Source: Burkholderia singularis
GTDB lineage: Bacteria > Pseudomonadota > Gammaproteobacteria > Burkholderiales > Burkholderiaceae
Direction: 5' to 3'
Assembly: GCF_900176645.1 (NCBI RefSeq)
Contig: NZ_FXAN01000046.1
Location: forward strand, 1-64,000
Length of the DNA stretch: 64,000 nt
Of this stretch, positions 8,818 to 18,053 are shown one piece after another. Under the pieces are notes generated by a model. That model was not told the origin of the DNA. It worked only from the letters and a program-made list of their open reading frames with translations, and searched no databases. A program made the translations under genes and the position numbers. How positions within the stretch are numbered: the stretch's first letter is position 1; the number at the start of each line of letters is the position of its first letter.

Positions 8818-9714
8818 ATGCTCGCCCCGACAGCCGCATCGGCGGCGGCCCCGGCCGCGCCGTCCGCCTCGATGCAGTCCAGCCCGGTGCCGTGCGCCCT
8901 GACGCTGCACGCGCTCGCATACCGGCGCGTCGATGCGCCGGTATGCGACGCCGTGGCCGATCCGCTCGACGCGGCGTGCACGCTCGGCGCGCTGGTCGCG
9001 GCCGAGCGCGAACGGCTGTGCGGCTCGGTGTGCGCGGACGATTACGTGCTCAGCTCGACGATCCTGTCGATGCTGCTGATGAACGGCTCGGCACCGCATC
9101 GCGCATTCACTGATGCGCTCGCCGGCGCGAACGAATACCGCCCCGACTGGATGACCTGCTCATACGAATGCGCGGGCTGGGGTTACGTGCTGCGCCGCGC
9201 GCTGCTGAAGGCCGCCGCCACCGGGCCGCGCACGCTGCTGCTGCAGATCGTCGACGTCGACGTGCACGGCTATACGTACTGGCTCGGCAATCCTGCCTGG
9301 GGCCACTCGGGCTTTGGCGTGTGCACGCTGCTCGTCGACATCGGCCGCGAGGAGCGGCCGACGGTGCGCACCGAGGCCGCCGCGCCCGCGACGGCAGTCG
9401 TGCAGTTGGGACGCGATCTGCGCGCTTTCTGCGCCGAGCACCCGGACGCGCGCGCGGCACTGCCGTTCTTTCCGGCCACGTCGCGGCGCGCGCTGCTCGC
9501 ATCGGTCGGCAAGACGCCGCTGCTGCCCGACGGCCACGCCGCGTTCGGGCACGCGTTCGGCAGCGATCCGTGGATCTCGCTGCTGCTCGCGCATCGCGAA
9601 GGCGATGCGCCCCGGCACGCGGTGGTCTGCTCGCTTGCGCTGAACGGCTATTACGCGATTGCCGAGCTGGCGCTCGCGCCGCACGCGACGCTTGTGCTCG
9701 ACGCGGAGCGATGA
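8818..9714 (+). CDS. KAS III/thiolase-fold-like protein, short form
   Basis: 298 aa. The segment YECAGWGYVLRRAL matches the ketosynthase III nucleophile motif (C-A-G-x-x-Y-x-L), placing the cysteine at residue 118; later GHSGFGVCTLLVD resembles the G-D-G-A-x-A-x-L-L strand. The usual C-terminal half with the His (PH.AN) and Asn catalytic residues is not seen, and the protein ends about 40 residues short of a standard enzyme. It could be a partner subunit or an acyl-transfer variant rather than a condensing enzyme. It starts 7 bp after the ACP stop and abuts the next gene. By-eye family assignment; moderate confidence. Confidence 0.55.
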   Translation: MLAPTAASAAAPAAPSASMQSSPVPCALTLHALAYRRVDAPVCDAVADPLDAACTLGALVAAERERLCGSVCADDYVLSSTILSMLLMNGSAPHRAFTDALAGANEYRPDWMTCSYECAGWGYVLRRALLKAAATGPRTLLLQIVDVDVHGYTYWLGNPAWGHSGFGVCTLLVDIGREERPTVRTEAAAPATAVVQLGRDLRAFCAEHPDARAALPFFPATSRRALLASVGKTPLLPDGHAAFGHAFGSDPWISLLLAHREGDAPRHAVVCSLALNGYYAIAELALAPHATLVLDAER

Positions 9715-9715
9715 C

Positions 9716-10360
9716 ATGACCAAGCCCGAGCACTTTTCGTATCGGATCGTCCGCGACGCGTCGCAGCCGGTGATCGTCACCGCGAACGCGTACCGGATGC
9801 CGCTCGATACGCCCGCCGACTACGCGCGCGCAACGCTTGCGGCCGCCGCCAGCGCCGCCGCGCCGGGCGGCGCGCCGCCCGGCCGCGACGGTCCTCGCCA
9901 AGGTCGCGACGACGCCCGGCGCGTGCTGCTCGACCATATTCAGTACTACGCGTTTCTCGCCGAACTGACGCAGCGCGTGCGCGCGGCCGTGCATCCCGAC
10001 ACGCGGCTTTTCTTCGAAGTGTGCGCGCCGCACTTCGCTGCGCTGCCGGCCGCGTTGCTTGCGCCGCACGTGCTGCTCGGCGTGGATTTGTACGACGAGG
10101 CGCTGCGCGACGCCGCCGACGGTGCGCCCGTCGTCTGGTTTGCCGACCGGATCGCGCGCGATCTCGATTTCGCCGGCGGCAACACGCTGCGCTGCGCGCT
10201 CTGGCCGGCCCGCATGGCGGGCGCGCTCGACGCGCTGCTGCGGCGCGCATGGCCCGCATATGGCGTGCGCATCGAAGCGGACCCGGCCGCGTCCGCCGTT
10301 TCCCGCCGTTGTTCCCATTCAGCCCAATCCGGCGCCGCCGCGCGGCCGGGGAGAAGATGA
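9716..10360 (+). CDS. Unrecognised cluster protein
   Basis: 214 aa; I do not recognise the family. It is translated from the ATG at 9716, one base after the stop of the KAS-like gene. The middle has a low-complexity Ala/Gly/Pro stretch (about residues 42-62) bounded by better-ordered segments such as FFEVCAPHFAALPAALL and DGAPVVWFADRIARDLDF. No signal peptide or membrane helix is evident. Position between the short KAS-like protein and the diiron enzyme suggests a pathway role, possibly as a partner of the KAS-like protein. Function unknown. Confidence 0.5.
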   Translation: MTKPEHFSYRIVRDASQPVIVTANAYRMPLDTPADYARATLAAAASAAAPGGAPPGRDGPRQGRDDARRVLLDHIQYYAFLAELTQRVRAAVHPDTRLFFEVCAPHFAALPAALLAPHVLLGVDLYDEALRDAADGAPVVWFADRIARDLDFAGGNTLRCALWPARMAGALDALLRRAWPAYGVRIEADPAASAVSRRCSHSAQSGAAARPGRR

Positions 10361-10361
10361 G

Positions 10362-11345
10362 ATGACCGACATGCTGACCGCTGCCCACGACACCGCCGAC
10401 ATCCGCTGGCCGATGCCCGTCGACGCGCTGATGTCGAACGATTACGAGCTGCGCGACGCCGCGCTGAACCGCCTGTACGAAAAGGCCAAGGCAGCGCAGT
10501 GGGACGTCGCGAAAGACGTCGATTGGCGCCACGAGCTGGACCCGGCGAACCCGCTCGGCATGCCCGACCCGACGCTGCTGATCTACGGCTCCGAACTGTG
10601 GAGCAAGCTGTCCGACACGGACAAGCGCGAAGTGCGCCATCACGCGCAGGGCTGGCTGCTGTCGCAAATCCTGCACGGCGAGCAGGCCGCGCTGATCTGC
10701 GCGTCGAAGCTCGCGTCGGCCGAGGACGGACTGAGCGCGCGCCTTTGCGCGGCCGCACAGATGATGGACGAGGCGCGCCACGTCGAGGCATACGCGAAGC
10801 TCGTCAACGAAAAGCTCGACGTGCGCTACCCGATGAGCCGCTCGCTCAAGGGGCTCTTGCAAGACACGATCACGAGCAGCGCGCTCGACATGACCAACCT
10901 CGGGATGCAGGTGCTCGTCGAGGGAATCGCGCTGTCGATCTTCCAGAGCGTCGTCGCGTACAGCCGCGATCCGTTCGTCAAGGATTTGTTCACGCGCATC
11001 CAGCGCGACGAATCGCGCCATTTCGCGGTCGGCCGGATCACGCTGTGCCGCGTCTATGCGGACATGGACGCGCGCGAGCTGCGCGAGCGCGAGGAATTCG
11101 TCTGCGAAGGCGCGGCCGTGCTGTACGAGCATCTGTGCGCGGACGACATCTGGGAGCCGATGGGGCTGTCCAAGCGCGAATGCGGTGCGCTGGTGCGCGA
11201 ATCGCCGGTGTCGAGTTCGATCCGCCGCTCGATCTTCCGCCGGCTCGTGCCGACGATCCGCGAAATGGGCCTGCTCACGCCCACCGTGCAGGCAAGCTTC
11301 GAAAAACTCGACGTCCTCGACTACGCGGCCATGCCGCTCAACTGA
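10362..11345 (+). CDS. Ferritin-like diiron oxygenase/desaturase-type protein
   Basis: 327 aa all-helical protein with a complete carboxylate diiron ligand set: E107 (HGEQAA), E137-x2-H140 (DEARH), E187 (LVEGIA) and E217-x2-H220 (RDESRH). This two-fold E...ExxH pattern is that of the ribonucleotide reductase R2/AurF/acyl-ACP desaturase fold. Such enzymes hydroxylate, desaturate or N-oxygenate substrates, often while bound to a carrier protein. The paralogous fragment at 1-149 shares its N-terminal pattern. The context (ACP, decarboxylase producing amines) makes N-oxygenation or C-oxidation of a tethered chain plausible, but this is inference. Confidence 0.8.
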   Translation: MTDMLTAAHDTADIRWPMPVDALMSNDYELRDAALNRLYEKAKAAQWDVAKDVDWRHELDPANPLGMPDPTLLIYGSELWSKLSDTDKREVRHHAQGWLLSQILHGEQAALICASKLASAEDGLSARLCAAAQMMDEARHVEAYAKLVNEKLDVRYPMSRSLKGLLQDTITSSALDMTNLGMQVLVEGIALSIFQSVVAYSRDPFVKDLFTRIQRDESRHFAVGRITLCRVYADMDARELREREEFVCEGAAVLYEHLCADDIWEPMGLSKRECGALVRESPVSSSIRRSIFRRLVPTIREMGLLTPTVQASFEKLDVLDYAAMPLN

Positions 11346-11347
11346 CC

Positions 11348-12337
11348 ATGACGACGACACCGACGCCCGTCACGGGCCGCGAAGATTTCTGGATCGGCAT
11401 CGATGCCGCCGCCTACGAATTGCCGGGCCTGCCCGTCGACATCGAGGCGTGGGCCGCCGAGCGCGACTACCCCGCCCAGCGCGCGGCCGCGATCGCGCGC
11501 TCCGGCAGCCGCTATTTCCACATGGCGCTCGACACGAGCGAGACCGACCTGGCAATCGCCGCGGCCGGCCGGCTGCTCGACGTCGCGCGCGTGAGCCCCG
11601 CCGACGTGGGCGCGATCGTGCACGTGCATACCCAGCCGTTCAGCGTGCCGCCCGCGCCGCGCAGCCTGCCGCACGAGCTCGCCGCGCATTGCGGAATCGA
11701 ACCGCTGTGGCTCGGCTCCATCGCGCAACTGAACTGCGTGTCGGTCGCCGCGGGCATCGAAACTGTACGCGCGCTGATGCGGCGCCACGCGCAGCTCGAC
11801 GCGGCGCTGATCGTGTCGTCCGACCGCGTATACGGCGAGGATTTCCGCATGCGCCAGATGACGGGCGTTCAGTGCGACGGCGCGGCCGCGATGCTGCTCG
11901 TGCGCAACAGCACGGCAACCCGCCTCGGCGCAATCGCGATCGAGACGCATGCGAAGTGGTATCGCGGCTCCGATACGGTCGCCGAGAACGAAGCCGACTT
12001 GATCGCGATGGAATGGCCCTATACACGCAAGGCGATCGACGCGGCGCTCGCGCTCGAGCCGCACCCGCTCGACGATTACGCGCTCGTGCTGCCGCACAAC
12101 GCGGACCTGCCCGGCTGGCGAGCGTTGTGCCGCGCGATGCGCGTGCCGCCGGAGCGGCTCTACGAGGCGAACATCCATGCGCACGGCCACGCATGCTGTT
12201 CCGATTTTCCGATCAATCTCGCGGACGTCGGCCTCGACGCCGTCGCGAAAGGCCAGCGCGTGCTCGGCGTGATGCAGTCGAACTGCGGCGCGTATGCGGC
12301 GGCCACGCTCCATCCGGTGACCCGCCATGACGCATGA
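11348..12337 (+). CDS. KAS III-type ketosynthase with intact triad
   Basis: 329 aa. AQLNCVSVAAG supplies the nucleophile C130, VLPHNAD the histidine H250, and HACCSDFPINL the asparagine N290, in the order and spacing of FabH-like enzymes. Of the three KAS III-like proteins here it is the only one with a recognisable Cys-His-Asn triad. It probably performs a decarboxylative condensation or an acyl transfer (ester or amide formation, as in CerJ/DpsC-type variants). Its end overlaps the decarboxylase start by 11 bp, indicating translational coupling. Confidence 0.8.
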   Translation: MTTTPTPVTGREDFWIGIDAAAYELPGLPVDIEAWAAERDYPAQRAAAIARSGSRYFHMALDTSETDLAIAAAGRLLDVARVSPADVGAIVHVHTQPFSVPPAPRSLPHELAAHCGIEPLWLGSIAQLNCVSVAAGIETVRALMRRHAQLDAALIVSSDRVYGEDFRMRQMTGVQCDGAAAMLLVRNSTATRLGAIAIETHAKWYRGSDTVAENEADLIAMEWPYTRKAIDAALALEPHPLDDYALVLPHNADLPGWRALCRAMRVPPERLYEANIHAHGHACCSDFPINLADVGLDAVAKGQRVLGVMQSNCGAYAAATLHPVTRHDA

Positions 12338-13508
12338 GCTTGAGCGCCCGCCGCGCGCCGACGATGATGCATGGGCCGCCGATTTGCGCACGCCGTGCTA
12401 CGTGTACGAACCCGAAATCGCGATCGAACGCTACCGGGCGCTGAAGGCACGGCTCGGCACACAGCTCATCGTGTCGCTCAAGGCCAATCCGAACCAGGAC
12501 ATGCTGGCCCGCTGCGCGCACGCATACGAGGACGGCGTGGAGCTCGCGAGCCGCGGCGAACTCGATATCGTGATCGGCCGGATCAAGGCGCCGCGCTATC
12601 TGAACAATCCATCGATGGACGAAACGTTCATGCGCGCGGGCCTCGCGTCGCGTTGCCATTTCGTGCTCGACAACCCGGACGCGGTCGCGCGCTTCGTGCC
12701 GCTCGCGAGCCACGCCGCGGCATCCGGCACGGCCCCCGGCCAAATCCTGCTCAGGCTGAATGCGGGCGCGCTCGCCGGCGAGCATGCGCGGCCGCACTGG
12801 CACGACCATTTCGGGATGACGCCGAACGAAGCCTACGCGGCCGTGCGCACGCTCGCGGCGGCGGGCCTGCAAGTGGCCGGGCTGCATGTGTTCTCCGGCC
12901 CGCACTCGTTCGTGAGGCAGGACCTGGCCGCCCCCGACACGCTCGTCCTGCCCGAGGCGCTCGCGTCGCTCGCGCGCGACCTCGCGGGCGCAAACGGCGC
13001 GCCGCTTACGTCACTGAGCCTGGGCGGCGGCTTTGCGGAAGACCCCGCCCCCGACGCCGCGTTCGAGCGCTACCGTGCCGCGCTCGCGCCGCTTGCCGCC
13101 ACGCATGCGCTCGCGCACGAGGCGGGCCGCGCGATCTTTACCGACGCGGGCACGTTCGTCACGCGGATCGTCGCCGTCAAGCACTGGCCCGAGCGCACGA
13201 TCGCCGTCTGCGACGGCGGCCTGTCGCACAGCTTCCTGCTCGCGCAAACCGAAACCGTGATGCGGCGCCTGGCCTCGCCCCGGCTCGTGCGCGCCACGCC
13301 GGCCGGCGCGTCGCGCGACGTGCCCACCGTGTTCGTCGGCAGCACATGCAGCCGCGCCGACGTGATCGGCCGCACCGACGCGCACACGCCGCCGCCGCAA
13401 CCGGGCGATCTCGCCCTGTTCCCGCGCTGCGGCGCGTATCACCGCACCTATTCGATGTCGCATTTTCTGTCGCACGAACCAGCCCATGTCTATATCCGGC
13501 CCGCGTAG
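12327..13508 (+). CDS. Group IV PLP-dependent amino acid decarboxylase
   Basis: 393 aa alanine-racemase-fold decarboxylase (diaminopimelate/ornithine decarboxylase family). The Schiff-base lysine is K52 in VSLKANPN; the H-V-F-S-G-P-H motif, a glycine-rich SLGGGF, EAGRAIF (the phosphate-binding EPGR equivalent) and GSTCSRADV (the C-x-x-x-D loop from the partner subunit) all follow in order. Members in secondary metabolism (BtrK type) decarboxylate an amino acid attached to a carrier protein. The immediate partner is an AMP ligase, a pairing also known from exosortase-A-associated loci. It likely supplies an amine unit; the amino acid is not predictable here. Confidence 0.87.
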   Translation: MTHELERPPRADDDAWAADLRTPCYVYEPEIAIERYRALKARLGTQLIVSLKANPNQDMLARCAHAYEDGVELASRGELDIVIGRIKAPRYLNNPSMDETFMRAGLASRCHFVLDNPDAVARFVPLASHAAASGTAPGQILLRLNAGALAGEHARPHWHDHFGMTPNEAYAAVRTLAAAGLQVAGLHVFSGPHSFVRQDLAAPDTLVLPEALASLARDLAGANGAPLTSLSLGGGFAEDPAPDAAFERYRAALAPLAATHALAHEAGRAIFTDAGTFVTRIVAVKHWPERTIAVCDGGLSHSFLLAQTETVMRRLASPRLVRATPAGASRDVPTVFVGSTCSRADVIGRTDAHTPPPQPGDLALFPRCGAYHRTYSMSHFLSHEPAHVYIRPA

Positions 13509-13530
13509 CCCCATCCACGAGGAGTCGACC

Positions 13531-15102
13531 ATGAATGCCTTGATCAGCCTCGCCGACGTGCTCAACGACAGCGCCCGCCGCTGGCCGAATCACACCGCCT
13601 ATGCCGACGGCAGGCAACAGGCCGATTATGCGCAGTTGGCCGGCGCGGTCGAACGCGCGGCGGCCGCGCTCGATGCGGCGGGCATCGCCCCCGGCGATCG
13701 CGTCGCGATTTATGCGCCGAAGCAATACGAAACCGTGGTCGCGATCCTGGCCGCGAACGCGCTCGGCGCGATCTTCGTGCCGATCAACCCGCAACTGAAG
13801 GAAGCGCAGATCGAACACATCGTCGCCGACAGCGGCGCGGCGCTGTTCGTCACCGGCGCGCAACGGCTCAAGCGGCTGCCGGCGCTCGCCGCGCGCGTGG
13901 CCGGGCGCACGCTGCTCATCGAGGCGCTCGGTGAGGCGATCCAGGCGTCGTCCGGCGCGCCGCGCCGCATCACGCACGGGCCGGTCGACGACGATCCCGC
14001 CGCGCTGCTCTACACGTCCGGCTCCACCGGCAAGCCCAAAGGCGTGGTGGTATCGCAACGCAATCTCGTCTCGGGCGCGTTCAGCGTCGCCGCATATCAG
14101 GGGTTGCATCCGAGCGACGTGATCCTCGGCGTGCTGCCGCTCAGCTTCGACGCGGGCCTGAGCCAATTGACCACCGCGCTCGTGTCGGGCGCGTGCTACG
14201 CGCCGCTCGATTTCCTGCAACCGTCCGAGGTGCCGCGCTACTGCGACGCGCGCGGCGTCACGTCGATTACCGGCGTGCCGCCGCTGTGGATGCAGCTCGC
14301 GTCCGTCGAATGGAGCGATACCGCGCGCTCGCGGATCCGCCGCTTCGCGAACACCGGCGGCCATCTGGCGACGCCGCTGCTCGAGCGGCTGCGCGCGCTG
14401 TACGTGAACGCCGAGCCCTACCTGATGTACGGCCTCACCGAGGCGTTCCGCTCGACCTATCTGCCGCCCGCCGACGCGCAGGTGCGCCCGAGCTCGATCG
14501 GCAAGGCCGTGCCGAACGCCGAAATTCTCGTGCTGCGCCCGGACGGCACCGAATGCGAGCCCGACGAACCGGGCGAGCTGGTGCATCGCGGCGCGTTCGT
14601 CACGCTCGGCTACTGGAACCAGCCCGAGCTGAGCGCCCAGCGCTTTAGGCCGCTGCCGCGGCGTCACGGGCAGATTCCGCGCGACGGCGTCGCCGTATGG
14701 TCCGGCGACATCGTGCGGCGCGACGCCGACGGCTACCTGTATTTCGTCGCACGCGGCGACGACATGATCAAGACATCCGGCTACCGCGTGAGCCCGACCG
14801 AAGTCGAGGACGTGCTGTTCGCGCTGCCGCACGTGCGCGAAGCCGCCGTGTTCGGCGTGCCGCACACGGCGCTCGGCGAGGCGATCGCCGCGTGCGTCGT
14901 ATCGACACTCGATGCCAATGCGTGCCACGCCGACGTCGTGCGTGCCTGCCGCGCGGCGCTGCCGACCTATATGGTGCCGCTTGTCGTCGACGTGCGAGCG
15001 GCGCTGCCGCGCAATCCGAACGGCAAGATCGACCGCCCCGCGTTAAAGGCGCTGCATCGCGACACATTCACCGGTTCGAACCTGGAGGAAACGCCCGCAT
15101 GA
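13531..15102 (+). CDS. AMP-dependent acyl/amino acid ligase
   Basis: 523 aa ANL enzyme; start chosen at the ATG after GAGGAGTCGACC. Motifs: YTSGSTGKPKGVV (P-loop), MYGLTEAFRS, SGDIVRRDADGYL, GRGDDMIKTSGYRVSPTE written here as ARGDDMIKTSGYRVSP, and the C-terminal NPNGKIDR lysine. It resembles the 'acyl-CoA ligase, exosortase A system-associated' type that pairs with a PLP decarboxylase, but no exosortase is present. It is a second, non-FAAL activating enzyme in the cluster, probably charging a different building block. Its stop overlaps the next start (ATGA). Confidence 0.85.
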   Translation: MNALISLADVLNDSARRWPNHTAYADGRQQADYAQLAGAVERAAAALDAAGIAPGDRVAIYAPKQYETVVAILAANALGAIFVPINPQLKEAQIEHIVADSGAALFVTGAQRLKRLPALAARVAGRTLLIEALGEAIQASSGAPRRITHGPVDDDPAALLYTSGSTGKPKGVVVSQRNLVSGAFSVAAYQGLHPSDVILGVLPLSFDAGLSQLTTALVSGACYAPLDFLQPSEVPRYCDARGVTSITGVPPLWMQLASVEWSDTARSRIRRFANTGGHLATPLLERLRALYVNAEPYLMYGLTEAFRSTYLPPADAQVRPSSIGKAVPNAEILVLRPDGTECEPDEPGELVHRGAFVTLGYWNQPELSAQRFRPLPRRHGQIPRDGVAVWSGDIVRRDADGYLYFVARGDDMIKTSGYRVSPTEVEDVLFALPHVREAAVFGVPHTALGEAIAACVVSTLDANACHADVVRACRAALPTYMVPLVVDVRAALPRNPNGKIDRPALKALHRDTFTGSNLEETPA

Positions 15103-16208
15103 GCCTGCCGACGCTCGACGAAGTTCGCCACGACACGCGCGGCGCCACGCGCCACGCTCCACTCGCCCGCGACGTGCTCACGCTGACTGGCGGCGTCGTA
15201 GTCTTGCCGCCCGCCGTTGCGTTCAACGCGATCCAGGCGCAGGAGCGCCATCACGGTTACCGCCATCTGCTGCTGCCGCAAGCGCGCTTCGCCCGCCCGC
15301 GCGGCCACGGCGCGCTCACGCCCGACGAGGCCGCCCGCCTCGCGCCGGGCGGCCGCCCGACGCTGCGGATCGCGCCGCCCGGACGCAGCCTCGCCGATCT
15401 CGCCGCCGACGCCGCCCTCGATCTGCGCGACCAGCTCGGCTCCGGCCAGCTCGCGCGCACGACGCACGTGCTCGTCGCGAGCTGCGCACTCAACGAGACG
15501 ATCGGCGATTCCGTCGTCGGCCGGATGCAATACGAACTCGGGCTGCAACGCGTGATGCCGCTCGCGCTCGGCCAGAACGGCACGCTCGGCTGGTATAGCG
15601 CGCTGACGCTGCTCGACGGCCTGCTCGGCCCCGACGATCAGGCGCTCGTGATCGTCAGCGACAAATGGCTGTATCCGTTCTTCCGGCAGTTCGGCGATCT
15701 CGTCGGCTACGGCGACGCCGCCGCCGCGATGCTGGTGAACCGCGCCGGCCCCGCGCCCGACGGCGCCGCGTGGGGCGGGCTGCGCGGCGTCGCGCTGGCG
15801 TTCGGCGAATCGATTGCCGAGCCCTGGGCGGCCGAGCCCGGCGCGCTGCGCGACACGCTCGCGCCGATCGCCGCGCGCGCGATCCAGCATGCGCTCGACG
15901 CCGCGGCGCTGCGCGCCGACCAGATCGACTGGTGCGCGCCGCCCGGCTTCGATCCGGAGTTCACCGCGCGCGTGGCCAATGCCGCCTCGCTGCCGCTTGG
16001 CTGCCGAATGCAGCACGACCTGGCGGGACACCTGTCGTCGGCCGATTCGGCGGCCGCGCTGATCCGCCTGGCCAGCGCGCTCGACGAAGGCGAGCGCCGC
16101 ACGGTGCTGGTTTGGGACGCGGCGCTGCACGGCGCGGCCGCCGCTGCCGTGTGCGACGTGACGGGCGGCTTCGATGCCGCACTCGACATCGACGGAGATG
16201 CGCGATGA
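15099..16208 (+). CDS. KAS III-like protein with substituted active site
   Basis: 369 aa. The fold is suggested by HVLVASCALNETIGDSVVG (the strand before the dimer loop), by GDLVGYGDAAAAMLV (the G-D-G-A-A-A strand) and by the C-terminal HLSSADSAAALIRL. At the nucleophile position the text is GQNGTLGWYSAL, aligning T162 with the usual cysteine; the region expected to carry PH.AN reads APPGFDP; and the usual GN.S reads GHLS. All three catalytic residues therefore appear replaced. It may be a chain-length or partner subunit, or use other chemistry. The alignment is by eye. Confidence 0.65.
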   Translation: MSLPTLDEVRHDTRGATRHAPLARDVLTLTGGVVVLPPAVAFNAIQAQERHHGYRHLLLPQARFARPRGHGALTPDEAARLAPGGRPTLRIAPPGRSLADLAADAALDLRDQLGSGQLARTTHVLVASCALNETIGDSVVGRMQYELGLQRVMPLALGQNGTLGWYSALTLLDGLLGPDDQALVIVSDKWLYPFFRQFGDLVGYGDAAAAMLVNRAGPAPDGAAWGGLRGVALAFGESIAEPWAAEPGALRDTLAPIAARAIQHALDAAALRADQIDWCAPPGFDPEFTARVANAASLPLGCRMQHDLAGHLSSADSAAALIRLASALDEGERRTVLVWDAALHGAAAAAVCDVTGGFDAALDIDGDAR

Positions 16209-18052
16209 GCGCCTATAAAGTCAGCCTGCGCGAACTGCGCTTCTTTCTGTGGGAACTGTTCGAGGCGGACCGCCGCTTTCTGTCCGACGGGCCTTATGCG
16301 ACGCACGATCGCACCGCGATCGACGCGCTGCTCGAACGCGCGCGCGACTTCGCGCACGATCTCGGCCTCAGCTATCAACAAGCCGACATCGAGGGCTGCA
16401 CGCTGCTCGACGATGGCCAGGTGCGGATTCCGTCGCATTTCCACGCGCTGTGGGCGCGCTTTCGCGACGAGTGGGCGAACACGCTGTTCGGCTCCGCGCA
16501 TGGGCTGCCGCCGATCGTCACGCAGATGATCTACGAAATGTTCATGGGCGCGAACCCGTCGTTCATGACCTATGGCGGCTTCACGCGGCCCGCGGTCAAG
16601 CTGCTGCAGATGCACGGCACGCCGCGCCAGAAGGCGCTGATCGCACCGCTCGAGGCATACCGTTGGGATGCGTGCTTCTGCGCGACCGAGCCGCAGGCCG
16701 GCACCGATCTGACCGCGGTCGCGCTGCGCGCGACGCCGCTCGAACACGACATCTATGCGATAACGGGCGAAAAAATCTACATCTCCGCCGGCATGCATGA
16801 GCTGACCGACAACACGCTGTATTTCGTGCTCGGGCGGATCGACACCGCGACGCCCGATTCGTTCTCGCTGTCGTGCCTCGTCGTGCCGCGTTTCTGGCCG
16901 GACGAGACGACGGGCGAATTGCTGCCGAACCATGTCGAATGCATCGGCCTGCCGCGCAAGATGGGCCTCAAGGGCTGCGCGAACACTCATCTCGTGTTCG
17001 GTGCGCGCGGCACGACCCGCGGCTGGCTGCTCGGCGGCCGCCGCAACGTCGGCCTGCTGCAACTGATGCCGCTGATGAACCAGGCGCGGATGAGCACCGG
17101 CATGTTCGGCGTCGGCGTCGCATCGAGCGCGTACCTGCACGCAGTCGACTACGCCGGGCGCCGGCTGCAAGGCCGGCCGATCGCGCACGCGTCGAACACC
17201 CACGCGGCGCGCGTGCCGATCATCGAGCACGCGGACGTGCAGCGCATGCTCATCGACATGAAAAGCCGCATCGACGGCTGCCGCGGGCTGCTCGGCAAGC
17301 TTGCCGCGACCGCGACCCGCGCGGCGATACTCGAAGCGACGCCCGGCGCGGACCCGGCCGACATCGAGCGCCACCGCAAGCTGCAACTGCTGCTCACACC
17401 GATCTGCAAGGCATTCATCTCCGATCAGGCCTGGCGGATCTGCGAAACCGCGATCCAGGTGCACGGCGGGCTCGGCTACACCGACGCCAGCCCCGTCGAG
17501 CAATGCGCTCGCGACGTGAAGATTCTGTCGATCTGGGAAGGCACGAATTACATTCAGGCGCAAGACCTCGTGCGCGACAAACTCGGCTTCGGCCGGCATT
17601 CGCGGCTGATCCAATACTACCGCGACGAGCTTGACGCGTTCGTCGCCCGCCAGCCGCATGCCGATACGCCCGCCGACCTTCGGCCGCTGTTCGACGCGCT
17701 GCGCGCGGGCGCCGAGTGCATCGGCGCCGCGCTCGACCACATCGCACGCGACGTGCAGGACGGCCACACGCATCGCAGCAGCCAGTTCTACACGCGCTTT
17801 CTGGAGATGTTCGGCATCGTCACGTCGGCCTGGGTGCTGCTCGAATCCGCATGCATCGCCGCGCGCGCGCTCGCCGGGCAAGCGCTTGCCGATGAGCCGG
17901 CCGAAGCCGCGTTTTACCGCGGCAAGCTCAAGAGCGCGCGCTATTACTTCGCGAACGTGCTGCCGCTCGTTCACCAGCATGCCGCCGTGATCGCGTCGAT
18001 GAGCGACGCCGCGATCTCGGTGAGCAGCGACGAACTCGCTCAGGTGGAATGA
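16205..18052 (+). CDS. Acyl-CoA dehydrogenase, large DmdC/AidB-like type
   Basis: 615 aa, about 200 longer than a standard acyl-CoA dehydrogenase and matching the ~600-aa DmdC-type class. Signature segments are CATEPQAGTDLTAV, ITGEKIYISAG, CLVVPRFWPDE, NQARMSTGMFGVGVAS and VHGGLGYTDASPVEQCARD, followed by ILSIWEGTNYIQAQDL. It would use FAD to introduce an alpha-beta double bond in an acyl thioester. ATG overlaps the preceding stop. It probably acts with the truncated dehydrogenase-like protein and the desaturase on the chain. Confidence 0.88.
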   Translation: MSAYKVSLRELRFFLWELFEADRRFLSDGPYATHDRTAIDALLERARDFAHDLGLSYQQADIEGCTLLDDGQVRIPSHFHALWARFRDEWANTLFGSAHGLPPIVTQMIYEMFMGANPSFMTYGGFTRPAVKLLQMHGTPRQKALIAPLEAYRWDACFCATEPQAGTDLTAVALRATPLEHDIYAITGEKIYISAGMHELTDNTLYFVLGRIDTATPDSFSLSCLVVPRFWPDETTGELLPNHVECIGLPRKMGLKGCANTHLVFGARGTTRGWLLGGRRNVGLLQLMPLMNQARMSTGMFGVGVASSAYLHAVDYAGRRLQGRPIAHASNTHAARVPIIEHADVQRMLIDMKSRIDGCRGLLGKLAATATRAAILEATPGADPADIERHRKLQLLLTPICKAFISDQAWRICETAIQVHGGLGYTDASPVEQCARDVKILSIWEGTNYIQAQDLVRDKLGFGRHSRLIQYYRDELDAFVARQPHADTPADLRPLFDALRAGAECIGAALDHIARDVQDGHTHRSSQFYTRFLEMFGIVTSAWVLLESACIAARALAGQALADEPAEAAFYRGKLKSARYYFANVLPLVHQHAAVIASMSDAAISVSSDELAQVE

Positions 18053-18053
18053 C

